Assembly: GCF_024506395.1 (NCBI RefSeq)
Contig: NZ_JANIBO010000001.1
Span: 62,001-126,000 of the forward strand
Source of the DNA: Cetobacterium sp. NK01
Lineage (GTDB): Bacteria > Fusobacteriota > Fusobacteriia > Fusobacteriales > Fusobacteriaceae
Direction: 5' to 3'
DNA: 64,000 nt
Shown here: in pieces, positions 22,289 through 32,209 of the stretch
Numbering within the stretch: the stretch's first letter is position 1
Layout of the letters: every line of letters begins with the position of its first letter
Translations under genes and position numbers: made by a program
The notes under the pieces: model-generated
Database searches by the model: none
What the model saw: the letters and a program-made list of their open reading frames with translations, nothing else
What the model was told of the DNA's origin: nothing

Positions 22289-24088
22289 GTGTTTTGTAAA
22301 GAATATCCAAGGCCTAATTTAGTTAGAAAAAATTGGGAAAATTTAAATGGTATTTGGGATTTTGAATTTGATGATCTTAAGATAGGTTTAAAAGAGAAGT
22401 GGCATAAACATAAGGAGTTTACAAAAAAAATAAATGTACCCTTTGTTTTTCAAAGTGAATTAAGTGGCATAAATGATTCTAAGTTTCATGATGTAGTGTG
22501 GTATAAAAGAAAATTTAAAATAGATTCAAGTTGGAAAGATAAAGAGATTATAATAAATTTTGAAGCAGTGGATTATATTGCAAAAATCTATATAAATGGT
22601 GAATTTGTTGGAGAACATCAAGGAGGTCATGTAGGTTTTTCTCTGAATATAACAGATTATTTAAATTGGAATGAAGAGGAGATTGTGGTATACGTGTTTG
22701 ATCCATCAATAGATCAAACAATACCTAGAGGAAAGCAATTTTGGAAAGAGCAAAGTGAAGGTATTTGGTATACAAGAAGTACAGGAATTTGGCAGACAGT
22801 ATGGCTAGAAGCTGTAAATTCAAAAAGAATCGAACTAGTTCAGACTACTCCAAATTTAGATAAAGGGAGTGTAGAGTTTTTAATAGAGACTACAGATTTT
22901 AAAAATGAAAATTTAGATGTGGAACTAGAGATAACATTTAAGGGTGAAGTAATATCAAAAGATATTTTTAATTTGAATAAGATATTTATAAAAAGAGAGA
23001 TAGATATATTTAATCAAGATATATTTAGAGGTCCATATCATCATAGTGGATGGTGTTGGACTCCTGAAACACCTAATCTTTTTAATTATAAAATAATTTT
23101 GTCTCAGAATAAAATTAAATTAGATGAGGTAGAAGGATATTTTGGAATGAGAAAAGTACATATTGATAATGGAAAAGTTTATTTAAATAACAGACCATAT
23201 TATCAAAAGTTAGTTTTAGACCAAGGATATTGGCCAAAATCTCTTATGACAGCTCCAACAGATGAAGATTTAAAAAAAGATATATTACTATCAAAAGAGA
23301 TGGGATTTAATGGCTGTAGAAAACATCAAAAAGTAGAAAGTCAAAGATTCTTGTATTGGGCAGATGTTTTAGGATTTTTAGTTTGGGGAGAGATGCCAAG
23401 TTGTATAGAGTACAACTATGATTCTGTTAAAAATATAACGAATGAATGGTTAGAAGTTTTAAAAAGAGATTATAATCATCCATCTGTAGTGGCTTGGGTT
23501 CCTTTAAATGAAAGCTGGGGAGTTCCTAGGATTGGTTTTGACAAAAAAGAACAAGATCACTCATTATCTCTTTATTATATGCTTCACTCTTTAGATAGTA
23601 CACGTTTAGTTATTTCTAATGATGGATGGGAATTAACAAAAAGTGATATCTGTGCTGTACATAACTATAATCATGGAAATAAGTCTGAAAGTAAAAAGTA
23701 TAATAAATTTATTGAAGATATAAAAACAAAAAAGAACATTTTAATGTCAGAACCAGCTGGAAAAAGAATATATGCTAAAGGGTTTAAACATGAAGGAGAA
23801 CCAATTTTATTAACAGAGTTTGGAGGAATAGCCTATGACACAACAAAGTCATCGGGATGGGGATATTCTGTTGCAACAAGTGAAGAGGAGTTTATAGAAG
23901 ATTACGAAAGAGTTTTAAGTGCTGTAGAAAAATCTGAAATTGTTGTAGGATTTTGTTATACACAACTTTGTGATGTTGAACAAGAAATAAATGGGCTGCT
24001 AACTTATGATAGGCAACCAAAATGCAGTTTAGAAGTTATTAAAAGTATAAATGAAAAAATTGATTTAACAAACTATATTGAAGACTAA
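22289..24088 (+). CDS. Glycoside hydrolase family 2 enzyme (beta-galactosidase/glucuronidase-like)
   Basis: The 599-residue protein has the GH2 order: jelly-roll sugar-binding domain (Y-P-R-P-N-L-V-R-K-N-W, then L-N-G-I-W-D-F), immunoglobulin-like domain, and TIM barrel. Catalytic residues are E408 in P-L-N-E-S-W-G and E510 in L-L-T-E-F-G-G. No signal peptide is present, so it acts on imported substrate. It is shorter than LacZ and close to uncharacterised short GH2 enzymes. GTG start behind AGGAGG. It heads an operon with a sugar ABC importer and GalM, which favours a beta-galactoside-like substrate. Confidence 0.85.
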   Translation: MFCKEYPRPNLVRKNWENLNGIWDFEFDDLKIGLKEKWHKHKEFTKKINVPFVFQSELSGINDSKFHDVVWYKRKFKIDSSWKDKEIIINFEAVDYIAKIYINGEFVGEHQGGHVGFSLNITDYLNWNEEEIVVYVFDPSIDQTIPRGKQFWKEQSEGIWYTRSTGIWQTVWLEAVNSKRIELVQTTPNLDKGSVEFLIETTDFKNENLDVELEITFKGEVISKDIFNLNKIFIKREIDIFNQDIFRGPYHHSGWCWTPETPNLFNYKIILSQNKIKLDEVEGYFGMRKVHIDNGKVYLNNRPYYQKLVLDQGYWPKSLMTAPTDEDLKKDILLSKEMGFNGCRKHQKVESQRFLYWADVLGFLVWGEMPSCIEYNYDSVKNITNEWLEVLKRDYNHPSVVAWVPLNESWGVPRIGFDKKEQDHSLSLYYMLHSLDSTRLVISNDGWELTKSDICAVHNYNHGNKSESKKYNKFIEDIKTKKNILMSEPAGKRIYAKGFKHEGEPILLTEFGGIAYDTTKSSGWGYSVATSEEEFIEDYERVLSAVEKSEIVVGFCYTQLCDVEQEINGLLTYDRQPKCSLEVIKSINEKIDLTNYIED

Positions 24089-24101
24089 ATAGGAGGAAGT
24101 T

Positions 24102-25343
24102 ATGAAAAAATTATATAAAGCATCAATTCTTTGTTTAGGAGCAATGACTATATTATCAGCATGTGGAAAAGATAACGGTTCTACACCTAAGGAAAATGAG
24201 CAAGTGAAATTGTGGGTGCCTTTTAGTGGTCCTGATGGTGTTCAAATGGAAAAAATAGTGAAAGAGTATAATCAATCAAAAGGAAAAGATGTTATAAATT
24301 TTCAAATAGTTCCTCAATCGGAATATTATAAAACGTTAGATTTAAATTTAGCTACAGAAAAAAACGGACCAGATATGATGGTAGTTCATGGGGATATGAT
24401 GCTTGGGTATGTTAACAAGGGTCTTTTAAAAGAGTTAGATGGATTTTTAAAAGAAAATAATATAGTGAAAGAGAGTTATAACGAAAATGCATGGGATAAT
24501 GCAAATAAGAAAGAGAAGCAATATGGAGTTCCTTTTGATACGCATCCCCTTCTTTTTTACTACAATAAAGATATGTTTACAAAAGCAGGTTTAGATCCAG
24601 AAAAATATCCTAAAACAAAGCAGGAGTTTTTACAATATGCTCAAGTTTTAACAAATGTTGAAAATAAAGAGTATGGATTTGTTGTACCAACACTATGGCC
24701 ACAACAGTTTATTTTTCCGACAATTGTTTATCAAAATGGAGGAGAATTTTTAAAAGATGGGAAGCCAAATTTTGACACACCAGAAATACTAAAGTCATTA
24801 GAGTTTCTAAAGGATTTAATTTATACTTATAAAGTTTCTCCTACAAATGTTCAACAAGATGGAGAAGTAACTCTATTTTTACAAGGGAAAAATGCAATGC
24901 ATTTTAATGGACCTTGGATGGAGCAGCAGTGGAAAGATGCAGGGCTAAATTATGGAGTAGCAGAGGTTCCTATGTTAGGTGATGAAAAACAGGCCGTTTA
25001 TGCTAATTCACATAACTTTACAGTTCCTTCGTATGTTAAAAGTGAAGATAAAATGTCTATAATCGCAGATTTCTTAAAGTACTTAGAGGATAATTCTTTA
25101 CCTTGGGCTAATTCAGGACAAGCTCCAGTGGCTAAAAAAATGCAAGATACATTAAAAGGTATGCCTCAACAAAGTGTTATTCTAAGTGAGTTAGATTATG
25201 TACAGTACTCTCCAGAGGTTGAAAATTGGGGAAGTATTTCAAGTTCTCTTTGGGAAGAGGTTAATATGTCTCTTTTAAATCAAAAAGATAGTAAAAAAGC
25301 TTTAGAGGATGCAACAAAAAAAGCTATTCAGTTTACAAATTAA
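24102..25343 (+). CDS. Sugar ABC transporter substrate-binding lipoprotein
   Basis: The 413-residue protein has a lipoprotein signal peptide ending L-S-A-C with C21 as the lipidated residue. A family-1 extracellular solute-binding fold follows (V-K-L-W-V-P-F, G-P-D-M-M-V-V-H, P-L-L-F-Y-Y-N-K-D-M-F-T-K-A-G-L-D-P). It lies between GH2 and two sugar permeases in one operon, 13 bases after GH2. It probably delivers the oligosaccharide that GH2 cleaves. Confidence 0.9.
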   Translation: MKKLYKASILCLGAMTILSACGKDNGSTPKENEQVKLWVPFSGPDGVQMEKIVKEYNQSKGKDVINFQIVPQSEYYKTLDLNLATEKNGPDMMVVHGDMMLGYVNKGLLKELDGFLKENNIVKESYNENAWDNANKKEKQYGVPFDTHPLLFYYNKDMFTKAGLDPEKYPKTKQEFLQYAQVLTNVENKEYGFVVPTLWPQQFIFPTIVYQNGGEFLKDGKPNFDTPEILKSLEFLKDLIYTYKVSPTNVQQDGEVTLFLQGKNAMHFNGPWMEQQWKDAGLNYGVAEVPMLGDEKQAVYANSHNFTVPSYVKSEDKMSIIADFLKYLEDNSLPWANSGQAPVAKKMQDTLKGMPQQSVILSELDYVQYSPEVENWGSISSSLWEEVNMSLLNQKDSKKALEDATKKAIQFTN

Positions 25344-25358
25344 AAAAGGAGTAAAAAA

Positions 25359-26240
25359 ATGAATAGAAAGAAATTAGATCAATTAACTTCAAGTTTATTT
25401 ATAATACCTTATATGATAGCTTTTATTATCTTTGGAATGGGTCCTATGATATATGGAATATGGGTTAGTTTTCATGACTGGAATCTTTTATCAAAAAATC
25501 ATAAATTTGTTGGATTAAAAAACTATATAGATATTTTTGATAAGCAAAACTATTTAAATGAATATTTTTTCAATGGTTTATCAAATACGTTTAAATTTGT
25601 TTTGTTAAGTGTACCAGCATTAGTTATATTTAGTTTGTTACTAGCTTTATTATTAAAAAATTTAAATCAGAAGGAACAAAACTTTTTTAGAACGATATAT
25701 TTTGCTCCGTATGTTTTATCAGTATCGGTAATATCTGTTATATGGGTTTGGCTTTTAGATACAAATAGTGGATTTTTTAATCAAATATTAAATAAAACTT
25801 TTAATTTAAATTTTATCCCATGGTTAACTGAAGTACCATGGGCTTGGATATCAATAGTACTAGCTACATTGTGGTGGACAATAGGATTTAATATGGTTAT
25901 TTTTATAAATGGATTGAACCAAGTTCCAGATGATGTATATGAAGCTAGTTCTATAGATGGAGCAAATAAATTAAAGCAATTTTTTCATATAACACTACCG
26001 AGTATAAAACCTGCTATGGTTTTCACTATTTTAACATCAACAATAGCTTCTTTTAACGTTTATGGACAGCCATATATGATGACTAAGGGTGGACCTGGAA
26101 ATTCTACAAAAACTTTACTTATGTATATAGTAGATGAAGCTTTTAATAATAGAAATTTTGGAAAATCATCAGCTATGTCAATAATGTTAGCTATGATAAT
26201 TCTTTTTGTTGTTATGGTGTCTAAAAGATTCAATAAATAG
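25359..26240 (+). CDS. Sugar ABC transporter permease (MalF/UgpA-like)
   Basis: The 293-residue protein has six membrane segments. The EAA loop reads E-A-S-S-I-D-G-A-N-K-L-K-Q-F-F-H-I-T-L-P, where the ATPase docks. Length and order fit the MalF-type partner. ATG follows AAAGGAG. Confidence 0.9.
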   Translation: MNRKKLDQLTSSLFIIPYMIAFIIFGMGPMIYGIWVSFHDWNLLSKNHKFVGLKNYIDIFDKQNYLNEYFFNGLSNTFKFVLLSVPALVIFSLLLALLLKNLNQKEQNFFRTIYFAPYVLSVSVISVIWVWLLDTNSGFFNQILNKTFNLNFIPWLTEVPWAWISIVLATLWWTIGFNMVIFINGLNQVPDDVYEASSIDGANKLKQFFHITLPSIKPAMVFTILTSTIASFNVYGQPYMMTKGGPGNSTKTLLMYIVDEAFNNRNFGKSSAMSIMLAMIILFVVMVSKRFNK

Positions 26241-26254
26241 AAGGAGGATGAAAG

Positions 26255-27085
26255 TTGAATAAATCTATATATAGATCATTATTAATAATATTAGCTATAA
26301 TAATTAGTATTTTATTTGTTTTCCCTATGTTTTGGATGGTTATGACATCTTTTAAAACTGATACTGAGGCATTGGTTTCTGGATTGACAATTTTACCTAA
26401 AAAATTTACATTGGAAAATTATATATACTCTTTTAAAATATCAGGATTGGGAGTATCTGTGGGAAGATGGGTTTTAAACTCTCTTTTTGTAAGTACTTTT
26501 GGAACAGTTCTTATAGTTATCTTAGATTCTTTAGCAGCTTATGGGTTGGCAAGATTAGATATACCTGGGAAAAAATGGATAACATCGATTATTTTTGGAA
26601 CTCTTATGATCCCAGGAATAATAGCATTCTTACCATTATATCTAGAATTTAACTACTTAGGATTTTTAGATTCTTATAAAGCTTTGATACTTCCTTATAC
26701 AGCAAATGCTTTTGGAGTATTTTTAATATATCAATTTTTGAAAGATTTTCCAAAAGAATTAGAAGAAGCAGCTTATATAGAGGGAGCAAATAAATTTCAA
26801 GTATTTTTTAAAGTTATTTTACCTAATATAAAGCCAATTTTATGGACTTTAGGAATATTTTCTTTTACTGGAATATATAATGACTTCTTATGGCCTTTAG
26901 TTTCTATAAGCTCACCTCAACTTAGAACAATAACTTCTGGATTGGCAATAGTTCAACAAGGATTGGTTATAAAATTTGGAAAACTAATGGCTATATCAAC
27001 GATAGCAACAATACCGAGTTTAATAATATTCTTTATTGGACAAAAACATTTTGTTAAAGGAATGGTAAATTCTGGAATGAAATAA
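26255..27085 (+). CDS. Sugar ABC transporter permease (MalG/UgpE-like)
   Basis: The 276-residue protein has six membrane segments and the EAA loop E-A-A-Y-I-E-G-A-N-K-F-Q-V-F-F-K. It shows the MalG-type N-terminal block F-W-M-V-M-T-S-F-K. Start TTG behind GGAGG. No ATPase gene follows; importers of this type often share an MsmK/UgpC-like ATPase encoded elsewhere. Confidence 0.9.
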   Translation: MNKSIYRSLLIILAIIISILFVFPMFWMVMTSFKTDTEALVSGLTILPKKFTLENYIYSFKISGLGVSVGRWVLNSLFVSTFGTVLIVILDSLAAYGLARLDIPGKKWITSIIFGTLMIPGIIAFLPLYLEFNYLGFLDSYKALILPYTANAFGVFLIYQFLKDFPKELEEAAYIEGANKFQVFFKVILPNIKPILWTLGIFSFTGIYNDFLWPLVSISSPQLRTITSGLAIVQQGLVIKFGKLMAISTIATIPSLIIFFIGQKHFVKGMVNSGMK

Positions 27086-27098
27086 AAGGAGAGGGAAA

Positions 27099-28145
27099 GT
27101 GAAAATAGAGAAAGTAAAGTTTTCAGAAACTAAGGATAAAAAGACTGTTTATTCTTATAAGTTGATAAATTCAAAGATTGAGATAGAAATATTAAATTAT
27201 GGTGGAATTATAAAATCTATAAATTTTCCAGATAGAAATGGAAAAAAAGAAAATATAGTTTTATCCTATGATAATTTAGAAAGCTATACAAAGGATGTAA
27301 CATATTTTGGGTGTATAACAGGAAGAGTTGCAGGAAGAATAAAAAATGGGATTTTGAAGATAAATGAAGAGAATTATCAATTGGAGTTAAATAATAATAA
27401 GAATAATCTTCATGGAGGATTTAATGCTTTAAATAATAAGGTATGGGATGTTGTATCTGAAGAGATAGGAAATGATTTCTTAAAAATTGTAATGTGTTAT
27501 AGAAGCCCTCACATGGAAAATAATTTCCCAGCAAATGTAGAGTTTACTGTTAGTTATACTTTGAGAGAATCTACATTAGAGATAGATTATATAGGTGTTC
27601 CTGATAGAGAGACCTATATAAATTTAACAAATCATACATATTTTAATTTGAGTGGAGATGCAAAAAGAGATATTTTGGATCAAAAGATATTTATTTTTGC
27701 AAATGAATATATAAGTGTAGATGAGGAAATAATACCCGTAGAAATCTTACCTGTTATGGATAGTGTATTTGATTTGACAAAGGGAAGAAAGTTTAAAGAA
27801 ATATTTAACTCTCAAGAAAATCAAATTAAAATTGTAGGAAATGGAATTGATCATGGCTTTATTTTAGATAAAAAGCATATAAAAAAATGTAGATGTGAGG
27901 ATATAGAAAGTGGTAGAATTTTAGAGATTGAGACAGATCAGCCTGTTGTAGTATTATATACTGGAAATTACCTTGAAAATACAGACGTTCTAGCTAGCGA
28001 TATAAAACCTCATAAATATTATGGATTTTGTTTAGAAACTCAAGATTATCCAGATATTAAAAATTTAATAGAAGAAAAAATGGAAATATATAATTCAAGT
28101 AATCCTTATATTCAAAAAACTAAATATAGCTTTAAAATTAACTAG
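27099..28145 (+). CDS. galM: Aldose 1-epimerase (mutarotase)
   Basis: The 348-residue protein has the GalM beta-sandwich signature. Key pieces are N-Y-G-G-I-I, G-R-V-A-G-R-I, L-H-G-G-F-N-A-L, and N-L-T-N-H-T-Y-F-N-L-S-G. The catalytic His is in T-N-H-T and a Glu in C-L-E-T-Q-D. It interconverts alpha and beta anomers of galactose or glucose released by the GH2 enzyme. GTG start behind GGAGAGG. It is the last gene of the ABC operon; no clear terminator follows before the PEBP gene. Confidence 0.85.
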   Translation: MKIEKVKFSETKDKKTVYSYKLINSKIEIEILNYGGIIKSINFPDRNGKKENIVLSYDNLESYTKDVTYFGCITGRVAGRIKNGILKINEENYQLELNNNKNNLHGGFNALNNKVWDVVSEEIGNDFLKIVMCYRSPHMENNFPANVEFTVSYTLRESTLEIDYIGVPDRETYINLTNHTYFNLSGDAKRDILDQKIFIFANEYISVDEEIIPVEILPVMDSVFDLTKGRKFKEIFNSQENQIKIVGNGIDHGFILDKKHIKKCRCEDIESGRILEIETDQPVVVLYTGNYLENTDVLASDIKPHKYYGFCLETQDYPDIKNLIEEKMEIYNSSNPYIQKTKYSFKIN

Positions 28146-28203
28146 GAAAGAGAATAAATCTGCCGTATAAGTTGATAACTTAATTTAAATAGGAGGTAAC
28201 TTT

Positions 28204-28761
28204 ATGAAAAAATTTTTACTGAGTATGTTTCTGCTTCTTGGGATGACGTCTTTTGCTTTAGAGTTGACAAGTAGTGGAATAAAAGATGGAGTTATTGAAA
28301 AAAAATACGGAACTTATGGAAAAGATCAGTATCGTGGAATGCCAACTCTTTCAATGCCTTTTGAATGGAAAAATGCACCTGCAGGAACAAAGCAATTTGC
28401 TCTAGTTATTGAGGATTTTGATGCTGTAGAAGCAGTTGGAGTTATCTGGTTACACTGGTTAACTTTAATTCCAGGAGATGCTAATGCTTTACCTGAAAAT
28501 GCCAGTGCTACAGATCCAAAATTAGTTCAAGGTGAAAATAGCTGGTGGTCTTTAATTGGTGGTAGTTTACCAAAAGATGAAGTGGCAAGATATGGAGGAC
28601 CTGTTCCACCTAATAAAACACATACTTATACAATAACACTATATGCTTTAGATAAAGAGATGGATCTAAAAAAAGGATTCTATTTAAATGAGTTATATGA
28701 CGCTATAGATGGTCATGTTTTAGAAAAAACAGTTTTAAAAGCTAAATATATAAAAGAGTAA
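28204..28761 (+). CDS. Exported YbhB/YbcL-type PEBP protein
   Basis: The 185-residue protein has a signal peptide (M-K-K-F-L-L-S-M-F-L, cleavage after S-F-A). The bacterial Raf-kinase-inhibitor-like/PEBP fold follows: F-E-W-K-N-A-P-A-G-T-K-Q-F-A-L-V-I-E-D-F-D-A, the H-W-L-T-L-I-P strand, and Y-G-G-P-V-P-P with the anion-pocket residues. Bacterial PEBPs have no settled function. A cytosolic paralogue lies at 33364-33879. RBS AGGAGG; a bidirectional terminator follows. Confidence 0.85.
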   Translation: MKKFLLSMFLLLGMTSFALELTSSGIKDGVIEKKYGTYGKDQYRGMPTLSMPFEWKNAPAGTKQFALVIEDFDAVEAVGVIWLHWLTLIPGDANALPENASATDPKLVQGENSWWSLIGGSLPKDEVARYGGPVPPNKTHTYTITLYALDKEMDLKKGFYLNELYDAIDGHVLEKTVLKAKYIKE

Positions 28762-28772
28762 CATAACTAAAA

Positions 28773-28797
28773 AAGCTGAGTTCTACGAACTCAGCTT
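28773..28797. terminator. Bidirectional terminator
   Basis: aagctgagttc (28773-28783) pairs over 11 bases with gaactcagctt (28787-28797). It lies between the convergent PEBP and small lipoprotein genes, with T/A runs on both sides. Confidence 0.85.
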
Positions 28798-28804
28798 ATA
28801 TTTT

Positions 28805-28984
28805 TTACTTGTCTAATAATGGCTTTGGTAAAGGTTTTGTTGGAGCTTCAACTGGCTCAGGAGTAGCTACTACAACCTCCTCAACAACTGCCTCTTGAAC
28901 TACAACTTCTTCTTGAGGTTGAGTGCTTGAACATCCAACTAAGAATAAGCTAAAGAAAATGCTTCCTAATACTAATTTTTTCAT
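28805..28984 (-). CDS. Small Pro/Glu/Val-rich lipoprotein, unknown function
   Basis: The 59-residue precursor has a lipoprotein signal (M-K-K-L-V-L-G-S) ending L-V-G-C with C18. The mature part is a low-complexity tail of E-E-V-V-V runs and P-K-P-L motifs. ATG at 28984 is preferred since GAGGAGG precedes it; the in-frame ATG at 29002 overlaps that site. It may be a surface tether or spacer; no family is recognised. Confidence 0.65.
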   Translation of the reverse strand: MKKLVLGSIFFSLFLVGCSSTQPQEEVVVQEAVVEEVVVATPEPVEAPTKPLPKPLLDK

Positions 28985-29066
28985 ATTAAAATCCCTCCTC
29001 ATAATAAATTTGAAATCTCTTTCATTCCTTAATTATAGCACGTTTTCATTAAATTGTCTTCTGTTT

Positions 29067-31688
29067 TCATAACCAAGAATTGAATTTTTTTATAAAATGT
29101 TTTTTTGCAAAAATTATAGTAAAAAAATAACCAATAAGTATTAAAATAACCCAAAAGAAGTATGAAATAGGCATAGGTATAAATCCTAAAGTTCCGTTAA
29201 TTTTAGAATATGGAACAAATACAGAAAAAATCATTATAGTAGAAGTTAAAAAGATAACTTTAATATTAGCATTTGATTCAATAAAAGGGATTTTTTTAGT
29301 TCTTATTAGATGTATTATTAAAGTTTGAGATAGAATACTTTCTATAAACCATCCAGTGTGGAAAAACCCTTGAGTTTCAAGAGAGTTAGCCTTGAAAATA
29401 TAAAACATAACTAGAAAAGTTGCAATGTCAAATATTGAACTTAAAGGACCTATATACATCATAAACTTTCCTACACTTTCAGCACTCCAATTTTTAGGCT
29501 TTAAAACATCCTCTTTATCTACATTATCCCAAGGAATAGAGATTTGAGATATATCATATAGAAGATTTTGAAAAAGTATCTGTATTGGGAGCATTGGTAA
29601 AAATGGTAAAAAAGCACTGGCTAAAACAACACTAAAAACATTTCCAAAGTTAGAAGAAGCAGTCATTTTAAGGTATTTTATCATATTGGTAAAAATTTTT
29701 CTTCCAATAATAACTCCTTCTAAAAGAACAGATAACTCTTTTTCTAAAAGAATTATTTGAGCAGATTCTTTAGCTATATCCATTCCGTTTTCAACAGAGA
29801 TTCCAACATCACATTGGCGAAGAGCAGGAGCATCATTTATACCATCTCCCATATAACCTACAGTATTCCCCATCTCTTTTAAAAGTCTAACAACACGAGC
29901 TTTATCTAAAGGGGATAATTTAGAAAAAATAGTTGTGTTCTTTAAGATTTTTTTAAGTTCTAAATCGTCAATAGATTCAATGTATCCTCCATCAACAGCA
30001 CCTTTAACATCTAGTCCAATATCTTTGCAAATTTTTTGGGTAACTAATTCGTTATCTCCAGTTAAAATTTTAATTTCTACTCCATATTCATTTAATGACT
30101 TTAACGTTTCACCAACACCCTCTTTAGCAGGATCTAAAAATCCAAGCATACCAACAAAAGTTAGAGAATTTTCATCTTTATTACTAAAGTTTAGCTCTCT
30201 ATCTCGAGGAAGTATTTTTTTACCAATTCCAATAACTCTCATACCATCTTCGTTTAATTGATTAACTAAAGATTTTATTTTCTCTTCAATCTCATCTTTT
30301 ATCTCTAAAGTTTCACCATTAATCTCTACAAAATTTGAAATATAGAGCATCTCCTCAATAGCTCCTTTTGTAATCATAGTTCTTTCTCCAGAAAGATCCT
30401 CTACAATTACAGACATTCTTCTACGTTCAAAATCAAATGGAAGCTCATCTATTTTTTTATATTCATTTTTTATTGTGTAGTGTTCCTCTTCAAACTCTAA
30501 AATAGCCCTATCCATAAGGTTTTTAAGCCCTGTTTGAAAAAAACTATTTAAATAAGCGAGATATAATACATTATCATCATCTACACCATTATAATTAAGA
30601 TATTTAACAACAGTAACTTTATCTTGAGTTAACGTACCTGTTTTGTCAGTACATAGGATATTCATAGCTCCAAAATTATGTATTGAATCTAATTTCTTAA
30701 CAATAGTTTTTTTCTTAGAAAGTTCAATAGCACCTTTAGTTAAGTTTCCAGTTACAATCATAGGTAGCATTTCAGGAGTTAATCCAATAGCAACTGATAA
30801 ACTAAAAAGCATAGATTCAAACCAAGCACCCTTTAAATACCCATTTATAAGAAAAACAATAGGAACCATAAAGAGCATAAATTTAATAAGAAGTTTAGAA
30901 ACATCATCAATTCCTTTTTCAAAACTAGTTTCACTAGGAGGAGTTTTTAAGCTTTCACTAATTGTATTTAAAAAAGTATGTTTTCCTGTTCCAAGAACAA
31001 CTCCTAGAGCAGTTCCACTTAAAACATTAGTTCCCATTAAAACAATGTTAGATAGTTCTGAAATAAAAGCAGTTTTTACAAGTAAACTAGGGTATTTCTC
31101 CACAGGATTAGATTCACCAGTAAGTACAGATTGACTTATAAAAAGGTCTTTACTAGATATAATTCTAATATCTCCAGGGACAATATCTCCAGCTGTTAAT
31201 TTTACAATATCTCCTGGAACAAGTGATTTTATATCAATCTCAGTAGAGATTCCATCTCTTATAACAGTTACTTTTGTAACAATAAGATTTTTTAATTTTT
31301 CAGCAGTTTTACTAGAACGATATTCTTGGATAAATTTTATAAAGCTACTTATTAAAATCATAGTTAAAATAAGAATTATAGAGATCCAAGAACGCTCTGT
31401 TTCGTTGGCAAAAATGACATCTGTGAAAAGGGATACAAAAGCTAAAAGTCCAAGTATAAAGTTAAAAGGGTTTAAAAAAGCTAATAAAAGCTGGATATAC
31501 CAGGGTTTAACTTTTTCTTTTGTAATTTCATTAAAACCAAAGGTCTCTAAACGCCTATTAGCTTCATCATTTTTTATTCCATCTAAAGAGGACTCTAAGG
31601 TCAGATATATAGTTTTTATATCTGCTTCTGAAAAAAGCTTAAGAGTTCCCTTTATATTAGATTCACTATTATCAAAGTTTTCATACAT
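29067..31688 (-). CDS. mgtA: Mg2+-importing P-type ATPase (MgtA type)
   Basis: The 873-residue protein has all P-type elements: actuator T-G-E-S at 190-193, P-E-M-L-P in TM4 (305-309), phosphorylated aspartate D348 in D-K-T-G-T-L-T, and the hinge G-D-G-I-N-D-A-P-A-L. The P-E-M-L-P sequence, the N-terminus (F-G-F-N-E-I, then P-W-Y-I-Q-L-L-L-A-F-L-N-P-F-N) and the C-terminal helices fit P3B Mg2+ pumps rather than Ca2+ pumps. It imports Mg2+ under limitation. The region upstream (31689-31839) shows no obvious long leader. Confidence 0.85.
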   Translation of the reverse strand: MYENFDNSESNIKGTLKLFSEADIKTIYLTLESSLDGIKNDEANRRLETFGFNEITKEKVKPWYIQLLLAFLNPFNFILGLLAFVSLFTDVIFANETERSWISIILILTMILISSFIKFIQEYRSSKTAEKLKNLIVTKVTVIRDGISTEIDIKSLVPGDIVKLTAGDIVPGDIRIISSKDLFISQSVLTGESNPVEKYPSLLVKTAFISELSNIVLMGTNVLSGTALGVVLGTGKHTFLNTISESLKTPPSETSFEKGIDDVSKLLIKFMLFMVPIVFLINGYLKGAWFESMLFSLSVAIGLTPEMLPMIVTGNLTKGAIELSKKKTIVKKLDSIHNFGAMNILCTDKTGTLTQDKVTVVKYLNYNGVDDDNVLYLAYLNSFFQTGLKNLMDRAILEFEEEHYTIKNEYKKIDELPFDFERRRMSVIVEDLSGERTMITKGAIEEMLYISNFVEINGETLEIKDEIEEKIKSLVNQLNEDGMRVIGIGKKILPRDRELNFSNKDENSLTFVGMLGFLDPAKEGVGETLKSLNEYGVEIKILTGDNELVTQKICKDIGLDVKGAVDGGYIESIDDLELKKILKNTTIFSKLSPLDKARVVRLLKEMGNTVGYMGDGINDAPALRQCDVGISVENGMDIAKESAQIILLEKELSVLLEGVIIGRKIFTNMIKYLKMTASSNFGNVFSVVLASAFLPFLPMLPIQILFQNLLYDISQISIPWDNVDKEDVLKPKNWSAESVGKFMMYIGPLSSIFDIATFLVMFYIFKANSLETQGFFHTGWFIESILSQTLIIHLIRTKKIPFIESNANIKVIFLTSTIMIFSVFVPYSKINGTLGFIPMPISYFFWVILILIGYFFTIIFAKKHFIKKFNSWL

Positions 31689-31839
31689 ATTATACTCTCC
31701 TGTAACAAAATTTAAATAAAATAGACTTGTTACAAGTATTCTACGTTAAGGAGTTTTGTATCCTTTAAAAAATTAAAAAGGTTTTAAAGAAAAAATTTGT
31801 ATATATAGGTATAATTGGGAAAAAGGAGAGTGTTTCACT

Positions 31840-32082
31840 ATGGAGAACAAGAAAAAACTAGATGAATTAAAAGATGAAGCAAAGGAGAGCTTGAAAAAGG
31901 AGGAACCTCCTAAAAAAGAGGAAGTAGATGATTTTTGGGATAGATTTAAAAAGTTAGAAAAAATTTATAAAGATAACTTTGATAGATTAATAGCAGCTGA
32001 GCTTTTAGATGTAAAGATGTTATTGTTTGAAATTGAAGAAAAGCATAAAGAAAAAGAGAAAGAGGAACAAGATAAAAAGTAA
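31840..32082 (+). CDS. Small highly charged coiled-coil protein, unknown function
   Basis: The 80-residue protein is almost entirely Lys/Glu-rich helix with a central part W-D-R-F-K-K-L-E-K-I-Y and L-L-D-V-K-M-L-L-F-E. It has no signal or membrane segment. A GGAGAG site precedes ATG and a terminator follows, so it is likely a real monocistronic gene. I do not recognise the family. Confidence 0.6.
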   Translation: MENKKKLDELKDEAKESLKKEEPPKKEEVDDFWDRFKKLEKIYKDNFDRLIAAELLDVKMLLFEIEEKHKEKEKEEQDKK

Positions 32083-32096
32083 TAAAAGTATTGAGG

Positions 32097-32121
32097 GGAG
32101 CTATTAATAAGCTCCTTTTTA
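32097..32121 (+). terminator. Terminator after the small charged protein gene
   Basis: ggagct (32097-32102) pairs with agctcc (32110-32115), followed by ttttta. Confidence 0.7.
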
Positions 32122-32209
32122 TAATTTCATTAGAATAGTAATTGTTTACATGATACAATATAGAAATTAATAGGTATCTTAGAGAAATAAGGGTATTAAT
32201 GGAGGCAAA

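Noticed and set aside
30643-31134. Plus-strand ORF of 163 codons inside the Mg2+ ATPase gene
   Set aside because: It is antisense to a fully conserved P-type ATPase and shows only mirror-codon composition; no ribosome site.
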